Source: Flavobacteriaceae bacterium UBA1115 (GTDB lineage: Bacteria; Bacteroidota; Bacteroidia; Flavobacteriales; Flavobacteriaceae). Taken from it: a stretch of 15,659 nucleotides of DNA. Made by a program: the position numbers and the translations under genes. The stretch is from positions 495 through 16,153 of the forward strand of contig DCBE01000059.1 of the NCBI GenBank assembly GCA_002313325.1, written 5' to 3'. The notes under the pieces were generated by a model. The model did no database searches and had not been told where the DNA came from. It was given only the letters and a program-made list of their open reading frames with translations. Within the stretch, counting starts at the first letter, position 1. The number at the start of each line of letters is the position of its first letter. Shown here piece by piece: positions 8,039 to 15,442 of the stretch.

Positions 8039-8443
8039 ATGGTAAAAGATTATGATTTGAGTCAAATTGACGCAATCGCCAAATCGCTGGTTGCGGTATT
8101 TGAACATAAAATTATGTTACTCAAAGGAGATTTGGGTGCAGGTAAAACAACGCTCGTGAAGGCAATAGTCAAACAGTTGGGAAGCAATGAGGAAGTTTCA
8201 AGCCCTACATTTGGAATAGTGAATAAGATCAGGGTGGCAAATGCTTCGGCCTTTCATTTGGATTTATATCGTATTGAAAATGCAATGGAATTACAAGAAT
8301 TTGGATTTGAAGAATACTTGCACAGCGGAAATTACTGCTTTATTGAATGGCCAGAAATAGCCCTGGCACTAATAACGCAGCCACATCACACCATAACATT
8401 GAAACATATAAACAACAGTACTAGAAACATTTCATTAATATGA
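8039..8443 (+). CDS. tsaE: tRNA (adenosine(37)-N6)-threonylcarbamoyltransferase complex ATPase TsaE
   Basis: Small P-loop ATPase that works with TsaB and TsaD to form t6A37 on ANN-decoding tRNAs in the cytosol. The ATG at 8039 gives 134 residues, normal for the family; an in-frame GTG at 7991 lies within porX and would add 16 residues unlike the family. Walker A is GDLGAGKTT at residues 30-38. The switch-like SSPTFGIV at 54-61 contains Thr57, HLDLYR at 73-78 supplies Asp75, and EWPE at 103-106 is the usual late motif. It begins 14 nt after porX and its TGA overlaps the next ATG in ATGA. The C-terminal tail is short but within the family range. tsaB and tsaD are not nearby. Confidence 0.95.
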   Translation: MVKDYDLSQIDAIAKSLVAVFEHKIMLLKGDLGAGKTTLVKAIVKQLGSNEEVSSPTFGIVNKIRVANASAFHLDLYRIENAMELQEFGFEEYLHSGNYCFIEWPEIALALITQPHHTITLKHINNSTRNISLI

Positions 8444-8763
8444 GTTTTATGAGGAGATTGGGTTATTATTTAGGTGGCTTTTCATTTGGACTTATTTTTT
8501 TGTTTTTCTTTTTTAACGGAAAAAGAACGCAGTGTAACTATAGTCCATCGGCACGGGTTAAAAGCAATCTTCAAAAGAAGGAATGGGTGTTTGAAAAAGA
8601 CTTCTACCCCATACAAGACACCGTGCAATGGTTTGCCAGAACATCCGTGGACTTTAGCGAGAGTAACATTGGTACAGATTCTTGCAATGTGTACGTCATG
8701 GAAATTGACGACAAACTCTTTTCAGTCAAAAAATGTAAAGATATGGCTTACTTTAGCCGTTGA
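8440..8763 (+). CDS. Small single-pass membrane protein of unknown function (possibly DUF4258-like)
   Basis: A 107-residue protein. Residues about 8-26 (GYYLGGFSFGLIFLFFFF) form one strongly hydrophobic segment, preceded by Arg5-Arg6 and followed by Lys28-Arg29. A soluble domain of about 80 residues follows, rich in aromatic and charged residues, with cysteines at 32, 82 and 99. The NYSPSARV segment at 33-40 is what I recall from small flavobacterial proteins annotated as DUF4258, but I cannot confirm that without a search. Orientation is uncertain because both flanks are positive. The start ATG overlaps the tsaE stop (ATGA), so translation is probably coupled. The stop lies inside the 3' end of the convergent proline dehydrogenase gene. 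The function is unknown. Confidence 0.75.
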   Translation: MSFMRRLGYYLGGFSFGLIFLFFFFNGKRTQCNYSPSARVKSNLQKKEWVFEKDFYPIQDTVQWFARTSVDFSESNIGTDSCNVYVMEIDDKLFSVKKCKDMAYFSR

Positions 8764-9913
8764 GTTTTCTAAGACGCAATTCTTTTTTTAACATCAAACA
8801 TTCTTGCAGTGTCTGCGACTTCATGGCGCTGTTCTCTAATGCACGTCTAATCAAATAGGGTACGGCCTGCTCCAAAGGGCCAAAGGGCACATATTTAAAG
8901 ACATTGGCACCTTGTTTTGCAATAGAAAAGGAAATGTAATCGCGCATGCCATACAGCTGACTAAACCAAAGATTGGTGTTTCCCAAGGAAATATTGTTTT
9001 TAGAACAGTAATCAACCACCCAATTGATATCCGATTGGTTGTGTGTAGCCACTATGCAGAAGTGTTTGTCTACAGCTTGCATGGCGTTTTGAAGGGCATT
9101 CCGGTATTGCATATCTGTTGCATCTTTGGTTTCACATACGGGAGCAATCAAGTTTAAAGCTGATGCCCTGATTCGTTCATTTTCCATATAAGCACCTCTA
9201 ACGAGTTTTACGCCCAACACATATCCCTTATCATCAGCATCCTTCAAAAGGCTTTTATAAACGAGGTTTCGGTCTTTTAGATACAATTGAATGGTTAGCG
9301 CCAAAACGACTTTATCGCAATTGTATTTAACAATCAAAGGCAATACCAATAAGTCCACACCGTCTTGTATCCAGCTTTCTTCCGCATCAATCATCAACAC
9401 AACGGTTGCTTGTGCCGCTGCATTTGCCAATTTGTCAAAACGCTGTTGCATAGCAGTCCAAATAAGCTGTTCGCTTGCCGTAAGTTTATGCCCCGCCCCT
9501 ATTTTTTGGTACAATTCGAAGGAGCCTATGGCACTGGGCTTGACTACGGCAAACGGAAATGCCTTATTATTTTCTGCCGCTTCTATGGTTTCCAAAACCA
9601 CTGCGGCATTGTGGTCGTAATCGATTACTGATGTTGCGTGTTCATTTGCGTAATCCAATACGCTGTAAACTTGGTATTTCGCAAGTTTCTCTGCCATGGG
9701 TGCACACGAAGAAACGTCTTGCCCTGCACAAAACTGCTCATAACCTGTGTATCTAATAAGGTATTTCATAGGGAAACGAATGCTTTGTAAAAACTGCCAT
9801 ACGTATAGAGAAGTGTGCACAATAAAGCGTCTCGAAAGCAAACGGAACAAAAAGAGCGAAGCCCTTAATTCTTGTGTTGATTTGTGCGGATACTTAGGCA
9901 ATGTATGGTCCAA
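8753..9913 (-). CDS. Proline dehydrogenase (monofunctional, FAD-dependent)
   Basis: Oxidises proline to delta-1-pyrroline-5-carboxylate and passes electrons to the quinone pool, so it probably sits at the inner face of the membrane. At 386 residues it is the monofunctional form, lacking the aldehyde-dehydrogenase part of PutA. Barrel motifs appear in order: MIDAEE at 174-179, VKLVRGAYM at 235-243, HN at 291-292, QLYGM at 319-323, YVPFGP at 341-346 and the substrate-binding RRALEN at 356-361. The frame opens with TTG at 9913. An in-frame TAA lies five codons upstream and the first in-frame ATG is near codon 49, which would delete conserved N-terminal helix, so TTG is the best start. The gene stands alone, converging on the 107-residue gene (11-bp overlap) and diverging from aroB. 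Confidence 0.93.
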   Translation of the reverse strand: MDHTLPKYPHKSTQELRASLFLFRLLSRRFIVHTSLYVWQFLQSIRFPMKYLIRYTGYEQFCAGQDVSSCAPMAEKLAKYQVYSVLDYANEHATSVIDYDHNAAVVLETIEAAENNKAFPFAVVKPSAIGSFELYQKIGAGHKLTASEQLIWTAMQQRFDKLANAAAQATVVLMIDAEESWIQDGVDLLVLPLIVKYNCDKVVLALTIQLYLKDRNLVYKSLLKDADDKGYVLGVKLVRGAYMENERIRASALNLIAPVCETKDATDMQYRNALQNAMQAVDKHFCIVATHNQSDINWVVDYCSKNNISLGNTNLWFSQLYGMRDYISFSIAKQGANVFKYVPFGPLEQAVPYLIRRALENSAMKSQTLQECLMLKKELRLRKLNG

Positions 9914-9944
9914 ATAAACGTTGTTTTAAATATGAAGTACTTCC

Positions 9945-9952
9945 CAAAATTA
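9945..9952 (-). promoter_or_regulatory. Possible -7 promoter element for proline dehydrogenase
   Basis: The minus strand reads TAATTTTG (TAnnTTTG), 31 nt before the TTG start codon, in the 78-bp gap shared with aroB. No TTTG stands at a suitable -33 distance, so support is limited to the -7 match and its location. Confidence 0.35.
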
Positions 9953-9991
9953 GGAAAATAAACCAAAAAGGCAGTATTTTCGCCAACCGAT

Positions 9992-11044
9992 ATGGTTGTT
10001 AAAACAAAACATAGTGAAGTCAATTTTGGAGCGGATTGTTGGGATGCGCTCAACAGTTGTGTTGAGGCCAATGCCTACTCTGCTGTTTTTGTATTGACTG
10101 ACAACAACACCAGCTTGTATTGTTTGCCACATGCGAGTTCAAATATTCAGTTCGATTTCAAGACACTTAAAATTCAAGCAGGTGAAGAAAACAAACACAT
10201 AAAAAGCTGCGTTACGCTTTGGGATAGCCTTTCTGATATGGGCGCCGACCGAAAGAGCTTACTCATCAATATTGGTGGCGGAGTGGTAACCGATTTGGGC
10301 GGATTTGTCGCATGTACCTTTAAACGTGGTATTGACTTTATCAACATTCCCACGTCGTTGCTAGCCATGGTGGACGCTTCTGTTGGTGGCAAAACGGGCA
10401 TTGACTTGGGTGCACTTAAAAACCAAGTCGGTATTATTAGAGAGCCTAAAATGATACTTGTTGATACCGACTTCTTAGGAACCCTACCTGACTCAGAATA
10501 CCGTAGCGGTTATGCAGAAATGCTTAAACACGGACTAATTCAAGAGCCTGCCTATTTTGATGAATTAAGTGGTTTTTTAAGTAAAGAGGAAATATTACCA
10601 CATGTACATCACTCTGTTTGTGTTAAGGCTAAAGTAGTCGCTGCGGATATTGACGAGCAAGGATTACGTAAGATTTTAAACTTTGGCCATACGCTAGGAC
10701 ATGCCTTAGAATCCCATTATTTAACAGCTCCTAACAAAACCAAATTGCTACACGGCGAAGCCATTGCAATAGGGATGATATTAGAAGCATTTCTTTCTGT
10801 CAAGGTATCCGGCTTGTCACTAGATGAAGCGCGTAAAATCAAAAGGGTTTTTCAGGACATTTATCCCAAAATTTCCTTTGACAAGGACACAATTACCGCT
10901 GTGATCAAACTGCTTACACACGATAAGAAAAACGAATGTGGGAATGTGCTATTTGTACTTTTGAAATCTATAGGTGAACCTGTTTGGAACCAATCAGCTT
11001 CAGAGGAACTTATCCTAGAGGCTTTTGATTTCTATCAGAATTAA
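9992..11044 (+). CDS. aroB: 3-Dehydroquinate synthase
   Basis: Second step of the shikimate pathway: converts DAHP to 3-dehydroquinate, using NAD+ catalytically and a bound divalent metal. The 350-residue length is normal. The NAD-binding region has GGGVVTDLGGFVA at residues 95-107, and NIPTSLLAMVDAS (118-130) leads into VGGKTGID (131-138). Metal ligands are Glu176 (GYAEMLKHG), His237 (FGHTLGH) and His254 (LLHGEA), with the same 17-residue gap between histidines as in E. coli. The ATG at 9992 starts MVVKTKHSE, and there is no Shine-Dalgarno sequence. No other aro gene is adjacent. Its TAA interleaves with the ppc stop, the two convergent genes sharing TTAA at 11041-11044. Confidence 0.96.
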   Translation: MVVKTKHSEVNFGADCWDALNSCVEANAYSAVFVLTDNNTSLYCLPHASSNIQFDFKTLKIQAGEENKHIKSCVTLWDSLSDMGADRKSLLINIGGGVVTDLGGFVACTFKRGIDFINIPTSLLAMVDASVGGKTGIDLGALKNQVGIIREPKMILVDTDFLGTLPDSEYRSGYAEMLKHGLIQEPAYFDELSGFLSKEEILPHVHHSVCVKAKVVAADIDEQGLRKILNFGHTLGHALESHYLTAPNKTKLLHGEAIAIGMILEAFLSVKVSGLSLDEARKIKRVFQDIYPKISFDKDTITAVIKLLTHDKKNECGNVLFVLLKSIGEPVWNQSASEELILEAFDFYQN

Positions 11045-13614
11045 GCAGAGTTTCTACTTGCGTTGATATTTCCAAATAACGAACGCGTCACCATTTTTTC
11101 CATCACATTTAGATCTTTTGCGCTCAGTTTGTTGTTTTGAATGGTCAATAAGGCATACTGTTGAATGGTTATCAAGGGTTGTACAATCTCCTCACGCATA
11201 TGAATCGAAGCCTTTCCCTCGGGCTGATCCTCCATGAGACTGTCCATTTCTGTAAGTTTGAGGATATAGTCCTTTGAACGTATAAATTCCGCATAAATCA
11301 ATTTCCAAAAGGCGCCGTATTCAGGATCCTGCTCCATATAGGCAGTTAATTTGAAAAAGGATTTTTGCAAACTCATCATGGAATTTGATATCAAGGTTCT
11401 GAAGAAGGCATTGTTGTCATATAACTGCTTTACATTATCAAAATCTCCTGCCTTGTCTAGGCTTTCCAATGCAGTACCCACACCAAAAAATCCCGGTACA
11501 TTTTGCTTCAATTGGCTCCAACTACCTACAAAGGGAATGGCGCGCAGTGCGGAAAAGTCCAATGTCTTGCTGGACTTACGCTTAGAAGGACGTGACCCAA
11601 TATTGGTTTTGGCGTAGTATTGGAGTGTACTCATGTGCTCCAAATATGGTAAAAATTTAGGATGGGCTTTAAATTTCTTGTAGGCTTCGTAGCTAACTTC
11701 CGCAAGTTGTGTGATGGTTTTTCTGTCTTCCTCTTTTAAAATGGATGAGTCCGACGTAAACAATCGATTGGATATACCCGAGCTTAAGAGTTGTTCTAAA
11801 TTATAGCGACAGGTGTCCAAAGTACCAAAATTGGAACTGATGGTTTGTCCTTGTACTGTGAGTTGTATTTCGTCTGCTTCAACACTATTCCCCATGGATG
11901 CGTAGAATTGGTGGGTATTACCACCTCCACGTGCTGGAGGTCCACCACGACCGTCAAAAAAAGCAACATTGATCCCGTATTTACGAGAGATCGCTGTCAG
12001 TTCTTCTTTGGCTTTAAAAATACTCCAGTTGGCCATTAAATAGCCCCCATCTTTGGTCCCGTCAGAGAAACCAAGCATGATGGTTTGTTTGTCTCCCCTT
12101 CTAGTCAAATGCTCGCGATAAACGTGATTTCCGTATACCTTATCCATAACAGAAACCGCTACTTCCAAATCAGGAATGGTTTCAAATAGCGGAACTATAT
12201 CAACATTAGGTTCTTCCCAATCACTCAAGCGTATCATGGCAAAAACCTCAAAGATGTTTTGTGCGGTTTGATTGTTACTGATGATGTATCTATTACATCC
12301 GGTCTCACCGTTGGTTTGCTGAATTTCACGCATGGCACGGATAGACCCTAGGGCTTTGCAGACTGTTTCGTCTTCAAAGCTTTCTGGATTAACATCATCA
12401 GTTAGCGAAGTAAGGAAATCGATTCGTGCGTCTTCAGTAGCGTTTACATAGTCAAAACCAATATCTGTAACCCCATTTTTATTTGTTTGCGCTAAAAGAC
12501 TTAAAAAGGCGCCGTGGTGAACACGAGAGTCTTGTCTAATGTCCAAGCTTGCAAAGTGATAGCCAAATGTGTTGACCTTTGCGATGAAGTCACGTAATTC
12601 ATTAGCAAACAAACCATGATATTGTTCTTCGACCGTAGCAAGTATTGACGCTAGGCTTGCTTTCAGGTCTTCAAGACTTATGGCTGGTGCCTTGTCCAGT
12701 GCAAAAATGCTATCATATAGTTTTTTCTCAATCGCTAAAACAGCCTCCTCCACTCCTGCAAAAGTTAAACGTCTGCGCAGTTTGCGGACGTCTCGGTAGT
12801 AATTACGGATGATGCTACTGCGTAGCAATTGTGCAGTCTTGCGAGTGATTTCTGTGGTTACAAATGGATTTCCATCACGGTCACCACCAGGCCAAAAACC
12901 AAGCTTAACGGTTTGTCCCGTCAATGTCTCGTCTTTGAAAATATGACGTTGTACATAGGTCTGAATTTCGCCAATGGCAGGATAGAAAACATTAGAAAGA
13001 TACCATATTAAACTTCTGGCTTCGTCTAATGGGGTGGGCTTTTTCTTTTTGAAAAAAGGCGTACGTCCCAGTTGTGCTAACAGTTGTTTGATTTCTTGTG
13101 AGTCGTTCTTTTGGATGCATTTGCCTAAGTCCGTAATAATGCCCAGTACAGCACCAGGATAGAACTGTGTTGGATGTGCTGTTAGTACTGGACGCACATT
13201 AATGTCTTGAAGCAGTGCCTTAAGCTCTTTGGATTTTTGTTTTGATTGCGCTTCTTCCTTAAGATTACGAATAGTACCCACCCCACTCATGTTGTTGACA
13301 TGCGCAAAAGCAGCATCTTCAACGGCATCAAAAAGCACCACACGTCTTTCAATAAATTGAATAAAACGGAATAGCAAATCAATTTGAGCTTTTACTGAAT
13401 AATTGGGAAAATAGCGATCGAAGAAACCTTCAACAATCGCTTTGGGGTCTAGCCCCTTTTCATAGCCATCAATACAAGAATCGGCGAACAGTGGTAAAAG
13501 CGTTGCCGTGTTGGTTATTTTAGAGTAGGGTAAGGTCGAAAATATACTGTCGTATAATTTGAATTTGGAGAGCACGTTTTCTTCGTAACGCTCAAGTTTT
13601 GTGCGTGGGTTCAC
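11041..13614 (-). CDS. ppc: Phosphoenolpyruvate carboxylase
   Basis: Cytosolic anaplerotic enzyme that carboxylates PEP with bicarbonate to oxaloacetate. It has 857 residues. Active-site signatures run in order: VLTAHPTQ with His147, FWPGGDRDGNP at 240-250, SLDIRQDS at 356-363, FSDGTKDGG with Lys521, GRGGPPARGGG with Arg556 and Arg562, and LRAIPFVGSW at 690-699. Asp554 stands where E. coli has His579, and the C-terminus is RNSA rather than RNTG/QNTG; both may be lineage traits. Asn855 would match E. coli Asn881, an aspartate-inhibitor ligand, so feedback control may persist (inference). The frame opens with GTG at 13614; an in-frame TAA lies two codons upstream and NVLSKFKLYDSIF follows at the usual distance, so GTG fits. 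It begins 9 nt after the Lrp-type regulator gene. Confidence 0.95.
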   Translation of the reverse strand: MNPRTKLERYEENVLSKFKLYDSIFSTLPYSKITNTATLLPLFADSCIDGYEKGLDPKAIVEGFFDRYFPNYSVKAQIDLLFRFIQFIERRVVLFDAVEDAAFAHVNNMSGVGTIRNLKEEAQSKQKSKELKALLQDINVRPVLTAHPTQFYPGAVLGIITDLGKCIQKNDSQEIKQLLAQLGRTPFFKKKKPTPLDEARSLIWYLSNVFYPAIGEIQTYVQRHIFKDETLTGQTVKLGFWPGGDRDGNPFVTTEITRKTAQLLRSSIIRNYYRDVRKLRRRLTFAGVEEAVLAIEKKLYDSIFALDKAPAISLEDLKASLASILATVEEQYHGLFANELRDFIAKVNTFGYHFASLDIRQDSRVHHGAFLSLLAQTNKNGVTDIGFDYVNATEDARIDFLTSLTDDVNPESFEDETVCKALGSIRAMREIQQTNGETGCNRYIISNNQTAQNIFEVFAMIRLSDWEEPNVDIVPLFETIPDLEVAVSVMDKVYGNHVYREHLTRRGDKQTIMLGFSDGTKDGGYLMANWSIFKAKEELTAISRKYGINVAFFDGRGGPPARGGGNTHQFYASMGNSVEADEIQLTVQGQTISSNFGTLDTCRYNLEQLLSSGISNRLFTSDSSILKEEDRKTITQLAEVSYEAYKKFKAHPKFLPYLEHMSTLQYYAKTNIGSRPSKRKSSKTLDFSALRAIPFVGSWSQLKQNVPGFFGVGTALESLDKAGDFDNVKQLYDNNAFFRTLISNSMMSLQKSFFKLTAYMEQDPEYGAFWKLIYAEFIRSKDYILKLTEMDSLMEDQPEGKASIHMREEIVQPLITIQQYALLTIQNNKLSAKDLNVMEKMVTRSLFGNINASRNSA

Positions 13615-13623
13615 AATTTAATT

Positions 13624-14100
13624 TTAAAGGTCATTAAAAATAGTATGCATCAATCGCTTTTTGTCATTGATACTCTCTTCTAGAGAAATCATGGTTTCTG
13701 TGCGTAGGATACCATCTATGTCATCAATTTTAAAAATAATTTCTTTGGCGTGTTCTGTACTACGGGCACGAACCTTACAGTAAATGTTAAACTTTCCTGT
13801 AGTTATATGCGCAACCGTTACAAAAGGAATTTCGTGTAAACGCTCCAGTACGTATTTCGTTTGGTGCGTTTTTTCAAGATATATACCAACATACGCGATA
13901 AAGGAATAACCCATCTTGTTATAATCTAATGTTAGCGAAGATCCTTTGATTATTCCACCCTCTTCCATCTTCCGCACACGCACGTGAACTGTGCCAGCAG
14001 AAATTAAAAGTCTTTTGGCGATGTCCGTGAAAGGTGTACGCATGTTGTCAATCAAAATATCTAGTATTTTATGATCAATTTCGTCTAGTTTAAATTTCAT
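13624..14100 (-). CDS. Lrp/AsnC-family transcriptional regulator
   Basis: A 158-residue regulator of the feast/famine family. Residues 1-55 are the AsnC-type winged helix-turn-helix (LDEIDHKILDIL, then the recognition region around SAGTVHVRVRKMEEGGII). Residues about 65-145 are the alpha-beta RAM domain that forms oligomers and binds amino acids, including FVTVAHITTGKFNIY near 93-107. The effector cannot be read from sequence. The gene is 9 nt upstream of ppc on the same strand, so PEP carboxylase is probably co-transcribed and a likely target. It lies 64 nt downstream of the M14 peptidase gene. Upstream, TTTCTTTG at 14118-14125 is one base off the -7 consensus. Confidence 0.92.
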   Translation of the reverse strand: MKFKLDEIDHKILDILIDNMRTPFTDIAKRLLISAGTVHVRVRKMEEGGIIKGSSLTLDYNKMGYSFIAYVGIYLEKTHQTKYVLERLHEIPFVTVAHITTGKFNIYCKVRARSTEHAKEIIFKIDDIDGILRTETMISLEESINDKKRLMHTIFNDL

Positions 14101-14164
14101 TGTTATTATTTTTTATGCAAAGAAAACAAAAAAACATTGAATTTTATGCTGTTATTTCGACAAA

Positions 14165-15253
14165 TTAATGTGAATAACGTGTTAAATCTAACATTTTGAA
14201 TATTTTTTTTATTGCTGCATCCTCTAAAGTAGCAAAATCATTAGGGTTGTGTTTTTTTAAATCAATGGTTTTGTGCGCGTTAAGCTGCGATAATTCACCT
14301 TTGCTGTGCAGGGTAGGTTCAAAGGTAATCTTCCCTGAATTTAATTTTTCCTCATACTGTACCGCCAAGCTTATTTGGCTTTCGTGGATAGGTACGTGGT
14401 GTATCAAAACATCGACATATGACTTTTCCACTTTAGGAATACTATCATAAGCTTTAGGATTAAATACGTTATTTGCAATACAATTTAAAGCCGCCAAAAC
14501 AGAGAAGCCAAACCACTTTCGTGTTACTATCCTTCCGTAGTCTTGCCCCGATTGCCCACACTCAAATAATATTGTTGTCGTTCCTTTTGCTTGAAAGCAA
14601 TCGCCAACGCAGTTGGGATTGTAGGTGTCATCATAACGACCCACCTGATTGGGTAGCTGTTCTTGTAATTGCTCGTTTATGTATCCAATAATACCCATGG
14701 CTTGCTCACGGGCTTTGGTGATAGAATTACCTGAATCAGCGGCAGGAGACAAATAAGACAACACACACGGATTGTCGTTAACCCCAAATATAGTGCGTTG
14801 ATCGTGCAGATTAAAGCAAAAGTCTGGCTGAAAAGCGTCGTATACCTCAAACAAAGCAAGGGTTTCTGGCTGGGATTGTCGCTGGGCATCCCGGTTTAAG
14901 TCAACAGCGTTGGCATTAACACGGGTATACGCTGCTGCCCCGTCAGGATTGAGCATGGGAATCAATTTTATGGTAAAAGGCTCTAAAAGCGTCAAATTGG
15001 ATTTAAGGTAATACATCACGTCCATAATCCCTTTGGTGCTGGTAGACTCATTTCCGTGCATTTGCGACCACATCAACACCTTGACGGGGCCTGTCCCCAG
15101 TGTAAGCGTGTGTATGGGCAGTCCTTTAGCGCTTGCGCCAACATACTTGGAATTAAAATCGCTGAGCAAATGTTCAATTTTCGGATACGTCATGTAACGT
15201 CCCTGCAAAATTTGACTTTTAAGTTCAGACTGTTGCTTTAAAAACGAATTCAT
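14165..15253 (-). CDS. M14-family zinc metallocarboxypeptidase-like protein
   Basis: A 362-residue protein with the M14 (carboxypeptidase A-like) site: zinc ligands His66 and Glu69 in MHGNES, His150 in FNLHDQ, and general base Glu231 in ILFECGQ. NPDGA at 102-106 and VDLNRD at 117-122 (Asn120-Arg121) match the substrate-carboxylate region of the family. Residues 1-40 contain no hydrophobic segment, so there is no visible signal peptide and a cytosolic role is likely. The C-terminal 90 residues, rich in Lys and His, match nothing I know. Possible roles include trimming peptides or cell-wall peptides, or amide cleavage; the substrate is unknown. The ATG at 15253 is preferred over Met21 because it is 5 nt from a TACATTTG box. 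It precedes the Lrp-type gene and ppc on the same strand. Confidence 0.85.
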   Translation of the reverse strand: MNSFLKQQSELKSQILQGRYMTYPKIEHLLSDFNSKYVGASAKGLPIHTLTLGTGPVKVLMWSQMHGNESTSTKGIMDVMYYLKSNLTLLEPFTIKLIPMLNPDGAAAYTRVNANAVDLNRDAQRQSQPETLALFEVYDAFQPDFCFNLHDQRTIFGVNDNPCVLSYLSPAADSGNSITKAREQAMGIIGYINEQLQEQLPNQVGRYDDTYNPNCVGDCFQAKGTTTILFECGQSGQDYGRIVTRKWFGFSVLAALNCIANNVFNPKAYDSIPKVEKSYVDVLIHHVPIHESQISLAVQYEEKLNSGKITFEPTLHSKGELSQLNAHKTIDLKKHNPNDFATLEDAAIKKIFKMLDLTRYSH

Positions 15254-15258
15254 GTTTG

Positions 15259-15285
15259 CAAATGTAAACGCTTATCGGTTTCCAA
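15259..15285 (-). promoter_or_regulatory. Possible promoter of the M14 peptidase gene
   Basis: The minus strand has TACATTTG at 15259-15266, a TAnnTTTG match ending 5 nt before the ATG, and a TTG at 15283-15285, 16 nt upstream, which is short for a -33 partner. Two more minus-strand matches, at 15293-15300 and 15347-15354, lack a partner. Two ATTGTAAAC-like sites overlap this element. Confidence 0.4.
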
Positions 15286-15316
15286 TTGTAAACAAAAATA
15301 ATTTATTATTGTAAAC
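15261..15316. repeat. Three direct copies of an ATTGTAAAC-like site
   Basis: AATGTAAAC at 15261-15269, ATTGTAAAC at 15285-15293 and ATTGTAAAC at 15308-15316 (plus strand) start 24 and 23 bp apart, just over two helical turns. A fourth variant, ATTGTAATC, lies at 15496-15504. The arrangement suggests cooperative binding sites for a regulator. Confidence 0.5.
15278..15293. promoter_or_regulatory. Palindromic putative operator upstream of the M14 gene
   Basis: GTTTCCAATTGTAAAC is an inverted repeat with 7 of 8 arm positions matching around the centre AA|TT. It overlaps the middle ATTGTAAAC copy and lies 25-40 bp before the M14 start, where a bound protein would affect initiation. Confidence 0.45.
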
Positions 15317-15423
15317 AGAAGTTATGCTAAAAGATAAACATTATTACAAAAGTAATTCAAAATAAATTAAATTTTATTTAAACTACTAAAAATAAGCAAA
15401 TTATCATTTTAATTTAAAGTTAT

Positions 15424-15442
15424 ACTTCGCTTTTGGCGAAGT
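15424..15442. promoter_or_regulatory. Perfect inverted repeat around the -33 element of the XRE gene
   Basis: ACTTCGC (15424-15430) and GCGAAGT (15436-15442) are perfect complements flanking TTTTG. The GC content of the arms stands out in very AT-rich surroundings. Because the spacer holds the -33 TTTG of the downstream promoter, I read it as an operator, perhaps for autoregulation, rather than a terminator. Confidence 0.5.

Noticed and set aside
9975..9982. TATTTTCG as the aroB -7 element
   Set aside because: It has one mismatch at a conserved T of TAnnTTTG and no clear -33 partner, so it is too weak to list as a promoter.
14118..14125. TTTCTTTG (minus strand) as the Lrp-type gene's -7 element
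   Set aside because: It differs at the conserved A and lacks a -33 partner. The gene may instead be read through from the M14 gene.
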